From Sphaerolaimus hirsutus (Eukaryota; Nematoda; Chromadorea; Monhysterida; Sphaerolaimidae), in contig OZ038453.1 of the NCBI GenBank assembly GCA_964036195.1, positions 28,152,997-28,216,996 of the forward strand: a stretch of 64,000 bases of DNA, given 5' to 3'. A model generated the notes under the pieces. The model searched no databases and was not told the origin of the DNA. It saw only the letters and a program-made list of their open reading frames with translations. Both the position numbers and the translations under genes were made by a program. Below, in pieces: positions 36,701 through 44,329 of this stretch (its first letter is position 1; each line of letters opens with the position of its first letter).

Positions 36701-37127
36701 TTTTTTCCACCACAAGGTGAGGCTGGCTCTGATTCTCAGCTGTATGTAAATTAATTTCAACCCAATTTTTAGCTCCACACATCACTTGACAGATCACAGA
36801 ATCAATGTAACAAATCATTGAACTAACTAGGCTTGTACCCAGTATGACCTCAATAGTTTCTGCTGCATCATTCTAAAATATGGTAAATTGATGTGTGATT
36901 ACAGATAATTGATTAGTCAGCTGCGATGGACTTACCACATCAACTATAGATATCACCTTAATGTAAATTTGCACCTCAATTGGTTCATTTCCTGATATTG
37001 GTGGTAAAAAACTAGTATAATTTGCCATCAAATCATTGAACAATTTAACTTGGTGATGTCTGTCACTTGGTGGTGGAAATTTATTTGTGACATACTGAAG
37101 AAAAAATGATATCAGGGAAACCTGCAT
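9736..37127 (-). CDS. Cys-loop receptor gene B (nicotinic-type), 12 exons, 20-kb M1-M2 intron
   Basis: Ligand-gated channel subunit of about 465 residues. Exons: 37127-36936 (ATG, short hydrophobic start MQVSLISFFLQYV), 36872-36828, 36133-36078 (WTDEYLKW), 35709-35626 (IWTPDL), 35562-35451, 35114-35062, 34031-33958, 33877-33633 (M1, YIMIIMLPEMLITMIIIFG), 13462-13366 (M2), 13302-13175 (M3), 12270-12142 (loop), 9918-9736 (M4, stop TGA). All twelve exons join in frame by phase. The Cys-loop spans 35451/35114: cysteine, 13 residues including YPFDNHT, cysteine. M2 reads QKVNIGLTGMMAHG, giving Gln at -1' and Met at 9'. The loop B tryptophan seen in genes A, C and D is arginine here. No vicinal cysteines are present. 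The intron 33632-13463 is filled with mobile elements but the coding exons look intact. Linking the two halves is inference from complementary exon content, strand and phase. Confidence 0.8.
10106..11696. mobile_element. Foldback element in gene B intron, interrupted by a TA-target element
   Basis: A long inverted repeat: the sequence from TGTAAACCCCCGTTTACCTA onward returns in complement to 11696, centred near 11095. The arms carry the matching block reading TTCTGTTTACATGC / GCATGTAAACAGAA. Removing the insert at 10126-10578 leaves about 1.14 kb, the same size as the foldback whose halves lie at 20797-21115 and 32736-33571. It lies in the intron between the loop and M4 exons of gene B. Confidence 0.75.
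10126..10578. mobile_element. TA-target element nested in the foldback
   Basis: CCGTATTTCCTCGAAATA ends with TA at 10124-10125 and 10579-10580. The opposite foldback arm reads AGATCTAGGTAAAC at 11672-11685, giving the uninterrupted target. Confidence 0.8.
12546..13113. mobile_element. Foldback element with CAGGGTG ends in a gene B intron
   Basis: Inverted arms of roughly 90-100 bases: CAGGGTGCGTCAATTTAGA with the phrase AATAACTTGTCACTGGGTAG, and its complement near 13060-13113. It lies in the intron between the M3 and loop exons of gene B. A fragment of one arm recurs near 35255-35300. No coding potential was recognised. Confidence 0.7.
13476..15633. mobile_element. hAT-like foldback element (CAGGGACGTATCC ends)
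   Basis: Ends CAGGGACGTATCC and GGATACGTCCTTG with near-matching 8-bp flanks AACCGGTG (13468-13475) and AAACGGTG (15634-15641). The interior is a long inverted repeat centred near 14600, interrupted by 14062-14525. The left edge is only 14 bases upstream of the gene B M2 exon (in gene orientation), so it sits close to that splice acceptor. Confidence 0.75.
14062..14525. mobile_element. Nested hAT-like element with CGGGATCGGGAT interior
   Basis: Ends TAGGGTTCAAACGGGAT and ATCCTGTTTGAACCCTA, with a perfect 8-bp duplication GTCACTGC at 14054-14061 and 14526-14533. Most of the interior near both ends is GGGATCGGGAT-like repeat. Confidence 0.85.
16127..16736. repeat. GGAAAACGG-rich element, probably hAT-like
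   Basis: Starts TAGGGTGTAAAAAAATT, like neighbouring hAT-like ends, then consists almost wholly of GGAAAACGGAAA-type repeats up to about 16736. No clear target duplication was found. A shorter relative is at 46500-46745. Frames reading through it are repeat artefacts. Confidence 0.45.
16873..17658. mobile_element. hAT-like element with GGCACCGG subterminal repeats
   Basis: Ends TAGTGATGGAAAAGGCACC and GGTGCCTTTCCATCACTA with a perfect 8-bp duplication GTTGCAGC (16865-16872 and 17659-17666). GGCACCGG-like motifs crowd both ends; the middle is ordinary AT-rich DNA without a transposase frame. Confidence 0.85.
17680..17935. repeat. Imperfect palindrome with CACACACTAGTTGACA arms
   Basis: GGGCCCACACACACTAG near 17680 and its complement near 17900 frame AT-rich sequence. 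Similar CACACACTAG phrases recur at 17925 and 39768. It looks like a small inverted-repeat element, boundaries unclear. Confidence 0.35.
18153..18655. mobile_element. hAT-like GATAGATAG element, nested
   Basis: Ends CAGGGGTCTCC and GGAGACCCCTG, perfect 8-bp duplication AGGGGGGT at 18145-18152 and 18656-18663. This is the cleanest copy of the family in the window. Confidence 0.85.
18721..20356. mobile_element. TA-target element with AACTGGTGG ends, nested
   Basis: AACTGGTGGAAAATATAAAT and CCACCAGTT ends with TA at 18719-18720 and 20357-20358. An inverted relative occupies 42062-43344. Subterminal sequence includes a GTGCCATGGGGTGCCAC block shared by both copies. No intact protein was recognised. 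Confidence 0.75.
19236..19611. mobile_element. TA-target element with CCGTAAATCCTCGAATAAG ends, third nesting level
   Basis: Ends CCGTAAATCCTCGAATAAG and CTTATTTGAGGATTTACAG, TA at 19234-19235 and 19612-19613. The related copy at 42062-43344 lacks it: its complement near 42830 reads GCACTTATGTATTTTTTATA where this copy is split at the TA. Confidence 0.85.
21116..21259 (-). repeat. 3' LTR of the retrotransposon
   Basis: Nearly identical to 32592-32735, with a handful of substitutions. In sense orientation it contains AATAAAT followed by TATATAAAGTG, and it terminates CTTTACA. Outer and inner limits are uncertain by a few bases because flanks resemble each other (CCACTT versus CCACCT). Confidence 0.75.
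21267..21279 (-). other. Possible polypurine tract
   Basis: In sense orientation GTGGGGGAGAATG precedes the 3' LTR by a few bases, where the plus-strand primer of an LTR element is expected. This is position-based inference. Confidence 0.4.
21314..23303 (-). CDS. Intron-containing accessory gene of the retrotransposon, sense strand, unknown function
   Basis: Not recognised. Exons as read: 23303-23034 (ATG start), 22827-22603, 22418-22229, 21492-21314 (stop TAG). The last three junctions are phase-consistent; the first depends on a weak donor GTCCTT. The product would be about 287 residues. Exon 1 has C-x2-H-x6-C-x2-C (CPYHYPFVSKCQTC), a possible zinc-binding site, followed by a Glu/Lys/Leu-rich coiled-coil-like stretch. 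Exon 3 ends in an Arg/Gly-rich basic region (RGRGNHRGSTRRRFQRFPRR). The last exon is acidic and Ser/Thr-rich. No membrane segment or signal peptide is visible, so it is unlike an envelope. It ends about 50 bases before the 3' LTR and starts about 250 bases from the oppositely oriented neighbour, suggesting a shared bidirectional promoter. An RNA-binding role is only a guess from the RG-rich region. Confidence 0.5.
23304..23554. promoter_or_regulatory. Putative bidirectional promoter between divergent genes
   Basis: A 251-base gap separates the two ATG codons of the divergent gene pair. No TATA box or known operator was identified; the call is positional inference. Confidence 0.3.
23555..25094 (+). 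CDS. Multi-exon gene antisense to the retrotransposon, unknown function, possibly decayed
   Basis: Not recognised. Likely exons: 23555-23629 (ATG), 23706-23898, about 24026-24165, 24324-24510, 24592-24727, 24851-24947, 25018-25094 (stop TGA). Most have clear acceptors (TTTTGCAG, TTTTATAG, CTTTTCAG, CATGTCAG, TATGTAG) and GT donors. Exons 5, 6 and 7 join in frame; exons 1 and 2 join in frame. Exon 3 has a competing start at 23967 and the 24510/24592 junction is off by one as read, so there may be frameshifts or an unrecognised splice choice. The product would be about 300 residues, with a cysteine-rich segment CAMCICGLCGD in exon 3, an FDIDCRLSGDRC segment in exon 4 and a Ser-rich C-terminus. 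It runs opposite to pol and ends 144 bases from the integrase end. Antisense introns would survive reverse transcription of the sense RNA. Confidence 0.5.
25600..26434. mobile_element. hAT-like element with ACGTTTACGTTT subterminal repeats, in pol
   Basis: Ends CAGAGTTGCAAAAACG and complement of CAGAGTTGTACAAATAC, with a perfect 8-bp duplication GTAACCAG at 25592-25599 and 26435-26442. ACGTTTACGTTT motifs flank an AT-rich centre. It interrupts the integrase C-terminal coding region of the retrotransposon. Confidence 0.85.
26592..27565. mobile_element. hAT-like element with GACTCGACTCG subterminal repeats, in pol
   Basis: Ends TAGGGCTCGAACTCGAC and complement TAGGGCTCGAAACTCG, with a perfect 8-bp duplication GGTATGGG at 26584-26591 and 27566-27573. 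CTCGACTCGA arrays sit at both ends. It splits the integrase core between the second aspartate motif and the catalytic glutamate motif. Confidence 0.9.
30270..32459 (-). pseudogene. Gag-like region of the retrotransposon with in-frame stops
   Basis: Two long frames in the same register: 32459-31869 (ATG, Pro/Ser/His-rich) and 31646-30270 (458 codons). Stops at 31869-31871 (TAA) and 31740-31742 (TGA) separate them. The second frame has a gag-type helical domain (SFRDWKNSVVCHLTVFPEAF, then FNPFDKRLNMIMWQKLNQK) and a knuckle-like CDFPGHGNHSKADC with Cys-His-His-Cys spacing. The Pro/Ser-rich part could alternatively be a separate leader protein. RNA packaging into particles is the family role; this copy looks decayed. 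Confidence 0.7.
32577..32591 (-). other. Possible primer-binding site
   Basis: In sense orientation TGGTGGACCTGGTGG directly follows the 5' LTR end CTTTACA. TGG at this place is usual for tRNA primer sites, but I could not assign the tRNA. Confidence 0.35.
32592..32735 (-). repeat. 5' LTR of the retrotransposon
   Basis: Direct partner of 21116-21259. It lies about 130 bases upstream of the gag-like ATG in sense orientation and abuts the CACTT target copy at 32736-32740. Confidence 0.75.
34093..34707. mobile_element. hAT-like element in gene B intron (TAGGGTTGG ends)
   Basis: Ends TAGGGTTGGCCAATGTTTTT and TTTTTTTCCAACCCTA with a perfect 8-bp duplication GATCAGAC at 34085-34092 and 34708-34715. 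T/A-rich AAAAACGTTTT-like runs lie near the ends. It sits in the intron between the Cys-loop exon and the following exon of gene B, about 60 bases from the acceptor. Confidence 0.85.
34790..34905. repeat. Relic of a CCGTATTT-type TA-target element
   Basis: CCCCCCCTCAAAAATG-like sequence ends with GCAAATACAGTA, a degraded form of the CCGTATTTCCTC terminus. Boundaries are eroded. Confidence 0.4.
35905..36037. mobile_element. Short hAT-like relic (TAGGG...CCCTA) in gene B intron
   Basis: TAGGGCGTACAACC on the left and TTGCCAACCCTA on the right form imperfect inverted ends around A/T runs, between exons 36133-36078 and 35709-35626. No target duplication is preserved. Confidence 0.4.
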
Positions 37128-37315
37128 TTATGGGAATGTATAACACATAAGAACATTTTTACAGTAACAATGGTGGGCACCATTCGGGAGGGGTTGACTA
37201 TATGTGCCTGGGATGACCACTGCCCCTTGAGTTTGTATGTGCATATATTTTTTGTATTTCAGAATAGTTGAGAATTTTCTTCTTTTGGGCAGTAGCAGGC
37301 TGTCCAGGAGGGGCA

Positions 37316-37625
37316 CATACGTATGTGCCCCTGCATGTGCCCGCTATGTATGTTCCCCATATTTGGGCACATGCATGCGATAAAAAGAATGTATGTGCCC
37401 CACTTGGGGCACATACAACTTTTGAGAACAATGCATGTGCCCGCGCTTGGAAACATACACGCGTGTATGTTCCCCATGATTTGGGGCACATACATTTCAG
37501 AAAAACGTGTATGTGCCCAGCTTTGGAAACATACATGCTTTTAAAAAATTGTATGTGCCCGCCTTTGGGAACATACACGGAAAAATAATGATGCATGTTT
37601 CCACATTTGGGCACATACATAACAT
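37316..37625. repeat. Left array of alternating GTATGTGCCC units
   Basis: About ten units of ATGTGCCC or GGGCACATAC separated by 20-40 variable bases. The mirror array is at 41069-41345. As subterminal repeats of a hAT-like element they may be transposase-binding sites (inference). Confidence 0.75.
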
Positions 37626-38003
37626 AAATTTAGTGTTTGTGGCGGTATAGTCGACAGACATATCATTCTACAAAATTGGAAAGTTATATTTTGTTCTTGT
37701 AGAGCGAACGAGAAAGGAATTTAGTAAAAAAGAAAATATAAAGATAGTAAGAAGGAAAATAAAAATGTGCTGTTCTTTACGCACATGTTTACTCCAATTT
37801 TTGTGCCGATAGGTGCTGCAAATTTTTGATTATACGTTTACCTACGTTTAATCTAATTCATATTTAGAAAAGTTACACGCTATTGATTCATTTAGACGAA
37901 AACTTGTTACATTCAAAATTTTGAATTCAGAAAACGTTCCCGCTTTGTATTTATTCAGATCCAGACGACGCTTGGACGGCATCATGCCAAAAAACTCAAC
38001 TAC

Positions 38004-38402
38004 ACTTTGACGGGGTTTGAATTGTGTGGGCACAATTGAATAGTTTCATTCCGTATATGCGTAAGCACGAGTCTTAAATACTTACCCGCACATTCTCATT
38101 TTTCTTTTTTTATTTCTAGGCCATTTTTATCGGCCAAGTGTTTTATTGGCCAAGTGCTACTTGTCAGTAAGCTTTGAATGTCCACTCAAAACATAATAAC
38201 ACATTGGAATTTTGGTTTCGGTGTTCGCCAAACGTTTTTGCATACGGACCTATTTATAAATGCTGAAATTAGAACACTTTGACGGGGTTTGAATTGTGCC
38301 GGCACAATTGAATAGTTTCATTCCGTATATGCGTAAGCACGAGTCTTAAATACTTACCCGCGCATTCTCATTTTTCTTTTTTTATTTCTAGGCCATTTTT
38401 AT
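38004..38402. repeat. Direct duplication of about 127 bases
   Basis: 38004-38130 and 38275-38402 are nearly identical, both starting CACTTTGACGGGGTTTG and ending at TTCTAGGCCATTTTTATC. The repeat end resembles a splice acceptor (TTTATTTCTAG). It lies inside the 4.06-kb element. Confidence 0.75.
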
Positions 38403-39026
38403 CTCCGCAATCGCACTGCCGCGGGGCATTTCCCTAGCGCCGGTTTCCACTCATTTCCAACTTATCTCCAAAGCGTGTAAACATTACAAAATTTAAAATG
38501 CCCATCCCCCAACACAGATTTCTTAATCACCAAAATTACTTTCATCATATAGTATTTTTATTTAATTTTTTATTTTTCAATTTTTTTCTTAACTTATGGT
38601 AGCCTTCTGCGCATCAATACTATGCCCAAGATCATACACCTACGGTCAGCCCACCCAGTACACACAGTACTGCCCCGCTGAAGGATAATTCAGTTTTGAA
38701 TTGCAGCAAAGTTTTTTTGGGGGTATTTTTTAGGGTGAAAATCACGCAATGGGGAATGATTTTTTTCCAATTAAAAAGTATGTGTGTGTGTAATTGTGAA
38801 GCGTCATTTTCTTCTGGTGTAGTTGGTGTCCCTGTTTAGATTTTCATTCCAGTCCATAGTGGGTCTAGTTGTGCCATCAGAAACTACGCGTAATTTATCA
38901 GCCAGTCATTTCTGATGACCTTTTCTGGTTTAGCATGACTTGGTTGGTGACTGCGGAGTAGGCACACTCAAGGATCACTATGTTTTTTTTGGTCGGTCAC
39001 AAAAAATGACATCAACTACACCAACA

Positions 39027-39120
39027 ATCAGGGGTATTCTAGATTTTGATCCTCCAGGGGGTTGGATGGATAGCAAATCGCTTCTCTGAGGGATAGATAG
39101 CTGAAAAATTTTCTGAAAAT
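39027..39120. repeat. Fragment of a GATAGATAG hAT-like element
   Basis: ATCAGGGGTATTCTAGATTT followed by GGATAGCAAATCGCTTCTC and GGGATAGATAGCTG matches one end of the family. The rest is missing. Confidence 0.55.
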
Positions 39121-39587
39121 TGCAATAGAATGGCGAGTTGGTAGAAATAAGCTTGGAAGAGTGCCAATGCACAAAAATAAAAACAAGACCTGAAATAACT
39201 GGTGGTTTAGCAAACAGGTGGCTCGCTTACTCTGGAAACAATAGAATGGCACTCCCCAATAGAATGGTGGCATTCCTGCGCATGCTGGCAACCTGCAGGC
39301 TATTAAGGAGTGTGTTATTTCTGTTATTTTTATGCCTTGGCACTTCTCCAATGTACTTTCTTCTGGTCATTTTATTGTTTTTGCCAAAAGCACCAAAACC
39401 TAGCATTCTTTTAGGTGGTTTTTCCCATGTTATTTTGATATTTGTCTGGGCAAAGGCGCGGAATCGGAATGCCGTCCTGCGTAGGCGGAGCAATGATGCA
39501 GACACGTTATTTCCCTTGTTTTTTTATTTTTGTGTCTTGACTAGGGCGTGTGTTTTTGATTTCTAGGCGCACCGCATCTGAGTTTCC

Positions 39588-39688
39588 ATTTTGCAGGGGA
39601 TTTTCCATGATTTTTGACACTTTGCATGACATTTGACGTTTTACAGGGTCAAAAGTCATGGAAAATGCTCTGCAAAATGGAAACTCAG
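39588..39688. repeat. Small palindrome with CTGAGTTTCCATTTTGCAG arms
   Basis: CTGAGTTTCCATTTTGCAG at the left and its complement at the right enclose ATGACATTTGAC-type sequence like the element in the gene A M4 exon. Confidence 0.6.
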
Positions 39689-39798
39689 ACAGCCCCGTGC
39701 CTGGAACTCATTGAGCTGCCGGTTTTTGTACTAAGTGCAGAGTATAGCCATATCTATTGTGCCTACACACACTAGTTTCCACCGTGACTTCACATAGC

Positions 39799-40045
39799 GC
39801 GCATGTCGGCAGTTTTTTATTTCAAAGGGCACCGCCCTTTCCCCAGGCGACCAAACTTTTGGGGATAATCCCCATTTCCTGCCAGCAAAAGCACACTTGT
39901 GCATGTCCTGGTTTTTTATTTAAAAGGGCGCTGCCCATTCCCATGCAACACGACCAATCTTTTGGGGATTATCCCCATTTCCTGCCAGCCAAAGCGCACT
40001 TGCGCATGTCGCGGTTTTTTATTTCAAACGGTGCCCCCCCCCCAC
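39799..40045. repeat. Tandem repeat, about 100-base unit, 2.5 copies
   Basis: Units start at about 39799, 39899 and 40002 with GCATGTC, followed by TTTTTTATTT and a TTTTGGGGAT(A/T)ATCCCC palindrome. It occurs within the 4.06-kb hAT-like element. Frames through it are repeats of the same sequence, not a gene. Confidence 0.65.
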
Positions 40046-40189
40046 GCCCACACAACCTATGGCGCCGCGGCCAAATTATTCAATTCATTCAAATTATTCT
40101 ATTATTCAAATCCAGTGGAGGCCCAAATTCAGTTGAAAAAGTGTACCTTCTTTTGGAAAATGCCCTTCTTTTGGAGACCTGGGGCCAGT

Positions 40190-40430
40190 TCGACAAAATG
40201 AGAAGTGAGAAGTGAAATGGCAAAAGCAAAGTGAATTGAGAAGTGAATTGAGAAGAAAATTGGCAAAAGCGAAGTGAAATGGCAAGTAAATTGGCAAAAG
40301 CGAAGCAAAAATAAAGAAATAAAAAGTGATTTCCCTTGGCTTTTGCCAATTTTCTTCTCAATTCACTTCTCACTTCTCATTTCACTTTGCAATTTGCTAT
40401 TTCACTTCGCAATTTGCAGAACTCTCCCCG
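40190..40430. repeat. GAGAAGTGAATTGAGAAGTG hairpin repeat
   Basis: GAAGTGAAATGGCAAAAGC-type repeats on the left are complementary to TTTGCCAATTTTCTTCTC-type repeats on the right. It is a simple-motif hairpin with no coding meaning. Confidence 0.6.
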
Positions 40431-41366
40431 TGCCATCTATTTGAAGAAATATGGAAACTGTTTAAAAGATGTTTTGCTTGAGTAGGTCAATCTAAAAACT
40501 CCAAGTTTAGATGCTATTCTGGGCGATGTTTATATATTGCGTAGAACTTGTGTGCATTCTGTGGATTGTGCATTTTCTTTTATTTATCTTATTTGCTTTT
40601 CACTTGACTTCATTTGCTTGCATTTTTTCTTTCTATCATTTTCCTGTGCGCGGAATCCTGCTCCTATGGTGTAGGCTACTAAAGGCGTTATTTCCCAGTA
40701 TTTTGTGCATATGTTGGCGCTCTCATCATTAAAGAAGGTCGGTTTGTAAGTTCTTAGGTCGGATCTAATGGTTGCGACCCTGAATTATTCCACCAAAAAA
40801 GTACATATGAATTTGGCACACATCCAAATTCCTCGCGTTTCATACAACAAGTTTAAAGATCACAATTTCAGTGTGCGTAATGGATAATGGCCGCAAGGCA
40901 ATTTAGTTGCCATTAGTGACCATTTGCAGTCGCTTAATTGGATTCCGCGGCCATTATCGGTGACGCGAATAGAAATACCTAAATAATGATTCAGAGTGAA
41001 GTTATTTGCGTTTTCCCAGTTTGCAACTGATATCCCAGTTTTTTACTTATCGAAAAAAAATTTTCAAAATTTGTATGTGCCCGCGCTGGGGAACATACAA
41101 TCAGCTCGGAATCATGTATGTGCCCAGTAACGGGAACATACAGACTTCTAAAAAAATGTATGTGCCCGCGTTTTGGAAACATACACGCGCACGCGCGTGT
41201 GCATGTGCCCAGCCGCGGGCACATACAAACATGCATGTGCCCGGTAGTTTGGGCACATACAAACTGTAAATGAAATGTATGTTTCCAAGTTTGGGCACAT
41301 GCAACTTTGTATGTGCCTCGTGTACCCCAGTTTGTATGTGCCCCTCCCGGACAGCCTGGGCAGTAG

Positions 41367-42061
41367 GTGTCCTATATCTCATTTTAAAGCTTAGTTCTAT
41401 CCAATAGCTATGTTCCTCTTGAGTGATTACTTTTTATATGGCAGACCGCTCACATGTGCCACTGCAGTGTGGGCAGTGAGATTTGAGGTTTCTAAGCATG
41501 AACAGCAGATGGTTTTCCATTTGTGGCACCAGTGGTTTAGTGACTTTGGCCCTTCCATCGGGTATCATAAAGATAATAAATTGCTCATCTGGAGGGATAG
41601 ATAAATGAAAATTGTTCTGGAGGGTGGGATTCTTGGGGATTCAACATTGCTAGGAAAAAAGGTGTAGAAGAAGAACGGGAGAAAGATGACTAAAAATAGG
41701 TATATAAGATAAATAGATAAGTATAAATATATCTAGCCAAAAATGATTGAAAATAATCCACATCAACAATAATGATTATGTGTCTGAAAGATCATCATAG
41801 TGATGATGAAGGTGAAAAAAAGCGATTTTTAGCAAAAACTGGGGCAAAATTTTTCAAAAATTGTCCAAATAGATATATAGCTTGGCATAACTGTCAATAT
41901 GTAAAAATGTGCAAGTATTTTGTATGGAAAGAGGTTTTGGAAAGAGCAATTGCAACAACAAAAATTGCTATATGAATTATCTCTGTCTAAACTATATTGA
42001 CAATAGCATGTTCAAAAATAAAGTTTCCATGTTGAGAACCACAGACAAATCAGCATAAGTA
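41367..42061. other. Spacer with a decayed GATAGATAG fragment
   Basis: About 41535-41640 resembles an old copy of the GATAGATAG family (GGAGGGATAGATAAATGAAA). The rest is AT-rich with no recognised gene. Confidence 0.35.
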
Positions 42062-43344
42062 AACTGGTGGCACATTTAAATGAGAAATCAGGTACCTCAT
42101 TATTCATAACAATCTCACAGGGAAACGTGCCGCCCATTATGGCTGCCAGTTGTTGTGGGGGTGCCCACAACATTTGTCTACATATATGCCAAGTGGCACC
42201 CCATGGCACCCCCCTGTTCTGCTGCTACAGATTGATGAAGATTTTTTGCCAATTTTTTCCCGGAAAATATAAATGAGAATTTTCAAAAAACCACACAAAA
42301 TAAAGTTGTGGTGAAGTGTGCAGCCATTTTTTGGTGTGGTTACAACACAAGTGATGAATACACTTGTGTTGGTGCTTTTTCAAAAAATTAAAAGTCCTTT
42401 TGGCTTGCTCAAAGCCATCTTTTGACCCCCTGGTAATTAGGGGGTATATTTTGACTCCCCTTATTTTGACTCCCCTGAGCCTTATATTACTCCCCCACAC
42501 AATAATTACCCCAGATATACAGACATGTGCCACGGAGCCATGTCAACAATGATTTTAAACTTTGTTATTACCTAAATTGTGGTTGTGATAAAAAAACTGT
42601 AATTTTTGATTTTCTGGACATGACCTCTTTATTTGTCTGGCCCACTCACACTAGATACAGGGCACATTGCCCATTGGCCCCTACAGGTTTTTATCAGATA
42701 ATTAGTGCCCACATTGAATGGGACAAGTATTTTATTAATTTGCATCACGATACTGCAGGTGCTGGACCCGCTGTCACGCGAGTGCCCTCTTTACACAGGG
42801 CTGTTTTTATCATTTGCTATAAAAAATACATAAGTGCGAAAATGGGGCCCAGGAGCAGCCATCTGTTGCCCCTGACACTGAGCAAGCCAATTCTGACCCC
42901 CATTTGCTCCATGAATAGCTTGGGATAGTGGATTGTCCACCTTTTCAAACCTATGTTTTTCTCAAAAATATTTTTTGGATTTGATCAACAACGCCATCAT
43001 TGTGTGGGGCTTCTGGGTGTTCTGTGGGGGTAGAAAAGTTAAACATACTTACAATCTACCAATGTTAAAACAACTTTTTGGTCTCAAATGTCCAGAAAAA
43101 AAAATATTAAAAATATAAATTTCTTCAGGAACAAAAATTTGTATGAATTCTCATTTATATTTTCCAGAAAAAATGTGGAAAAAATTTTTTTTCTGCAGCA
43201 AGGGTGGCCTGAGGGGGGTGCCCCCTAGGGTATATATAGTAAATACGTGGGGGCACCCTCACACAAGATGAGAGCCTAACAGGTTGCATGTGGGATTCGT
43301 AAAATACAATAAAGTGATTTTCTCATTTATATTTTCCACCAGTT
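42062..43344. mobile_element. Inverted relative of the AACTGGTGG TA-target element
   Basis: Ends AACTGGTGG and CCACCAGTT with TA flanks at 42060-42061 and 43345-43346. The body is complementary to 18721-20356 over most of its length, including the GTGCCATGGGG block. It lacks the third-level insertion found at 19236-19611. Confidence 0.75.
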
Positions 43345-44063
43345 TAATTTAACTTTTGATTTGAGAGAGATATTGGAAAAAAATTTGTTCCATATGAATT
43401 ATTTGTCTGGAATATATGATAGCATGTTCCATAAAATTATCCTGTTGAAAAATGATTGATCTGAGAAAATTAGACATAACAAATCTGACCACAGAGCTGT
43501 TCTTTTTGTCAGGATTGACATTTTTGATATGATTGCAATCATGTGCAAAAAAAATGATTTTGTGTTGAAAAACTGTGTCGAATTAGCATATAATATTTAG
43601 ACATCACATTTATAGTCCAAAAATGGAATTAGCAGGTTTTTCCAATCATTTCAGATCTTGAACAATTCAAACATGCCCAGAAATGGTGAAGCTATGAAGC
43701 TTCAAATCAACTGTCCATGTATAGTCATGGTCATGTAAAATGGCCACCTCTTTGTAGACCTGCTTTTTTGGGACTGGGGGATTATTTGAGCAAACAAAAA
43801 ATACTAGTCATTGAACTGACCCCTAACCCCCACATACTTGAACAGAATCAAAATTGGGCAAGGGACAACAATATGGGAAGTAATGAAATTTTGGTGGATC
43901 CCCAGCCTCCTATTTCTCTGTGAGTCAAAAATCTCAACTATTCTTCATGGTAGTGTAAATATTACACTCCAATAAGAACCAATTGACTACATAAATTAAG
44001 CAAAATAAACCTAGTATTGTCAAAAAAACTTTGAATTCAGCAAACAATCAGCATTCAATATTA
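43345..44063. other. Spacer without recognised features
   Basis: AT-rich sequence between two TA-target elements. No gene, RNA or repeat boundary was seen. Confidence 0.35.
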
Positions 44064-44322
44064 CTGTATTTCCTCGAAATACCCCTCCCCCCTCGAAATA
44101 CCCCCCTCAAAATTGGCACTATGTATTTGTGGTCCGGGAAATGCATAACAGACGTTCAAAACACTTACTGTGTTACATTAGAACATTGTTTATACCATCT
44201 ACATCCTTATAAAAGGCTGTAAAAACTTATAAATGGTGGTTGTTGTTGCATTTTTCACGTTTTTTCTCTCAAAATTTCCACTCTGAAAAAAAAACCCCTG
44301 GGGGTATTTCAAGGGAATACGG
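44064..44322. mobile_element. Short TA-target element (CCGTATTT family)
   Basis: CTGTATTTCCTCGAAATA and complement GGGAATACGG with TA at 44062-44063 and 44323-44324. The interior phrase CATTAGAACATTGTTTATAC is shared with 60364-60627. Confidence 0.75.
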
Positions 44323-44329
44323 TAGTTCT

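Larger units (their letters stand above)
37296..41358. mobile_element. 4.06-kb hAT-like element with satellite-like ends
   Basis: Ends CAGGCTGTCCAGGAGGGG and CCCCTCCCGGACAGCCTG are inverted. A perfect 8-bp duplication GGCAGTAG lies at 37288-37295 and 41359-41366. Both ends carry arrays of TGTATGTGCCC and GGGCACATACA units (37316-37625 and 41069-41345), about 30-40 bases apart and alternating in orientation. The middle holds a 127-base duplication, a roughly 100-base tandem repeat, a fragment of a GATAGATAG element and short frames, one of them at 38033-37848 on the minus strand. No intact hAT transposase was recognised. Confidence 0.8.

Noticed and set aside
13470..37127. Two separate half-genes (an M2-M4 gene at 9736-13462 and an N-terminal-M1 gene at 33633-37127)
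   Set aside because: Each half lacks exactly what the other has, strand and order agree, and the phase at the join (phase 0 after M1, phase 0 at M2) is that of genes C and D. cDNA would settle it.
37316..37625. Regularly spaced repeats resembling a CRISPR array
   Set aside because: The units alternate in orientation, spacing varies, they are mirrored at the other end of a hAT-like element, and the DNA is eukaryotic.
39757..40215. 152-codon plus-strand frame
   Set aside because: It is a translation of the roughly 100-base tandem repeat, giving the same peptide pattern two to three times.
42527..42928. 133-codon frame within the AACTGGTGG element
   Set aside because: The related element at 18721-20356 does not keep an equivalent frame and no domain is recognisable; treated as non-coding element sequence.
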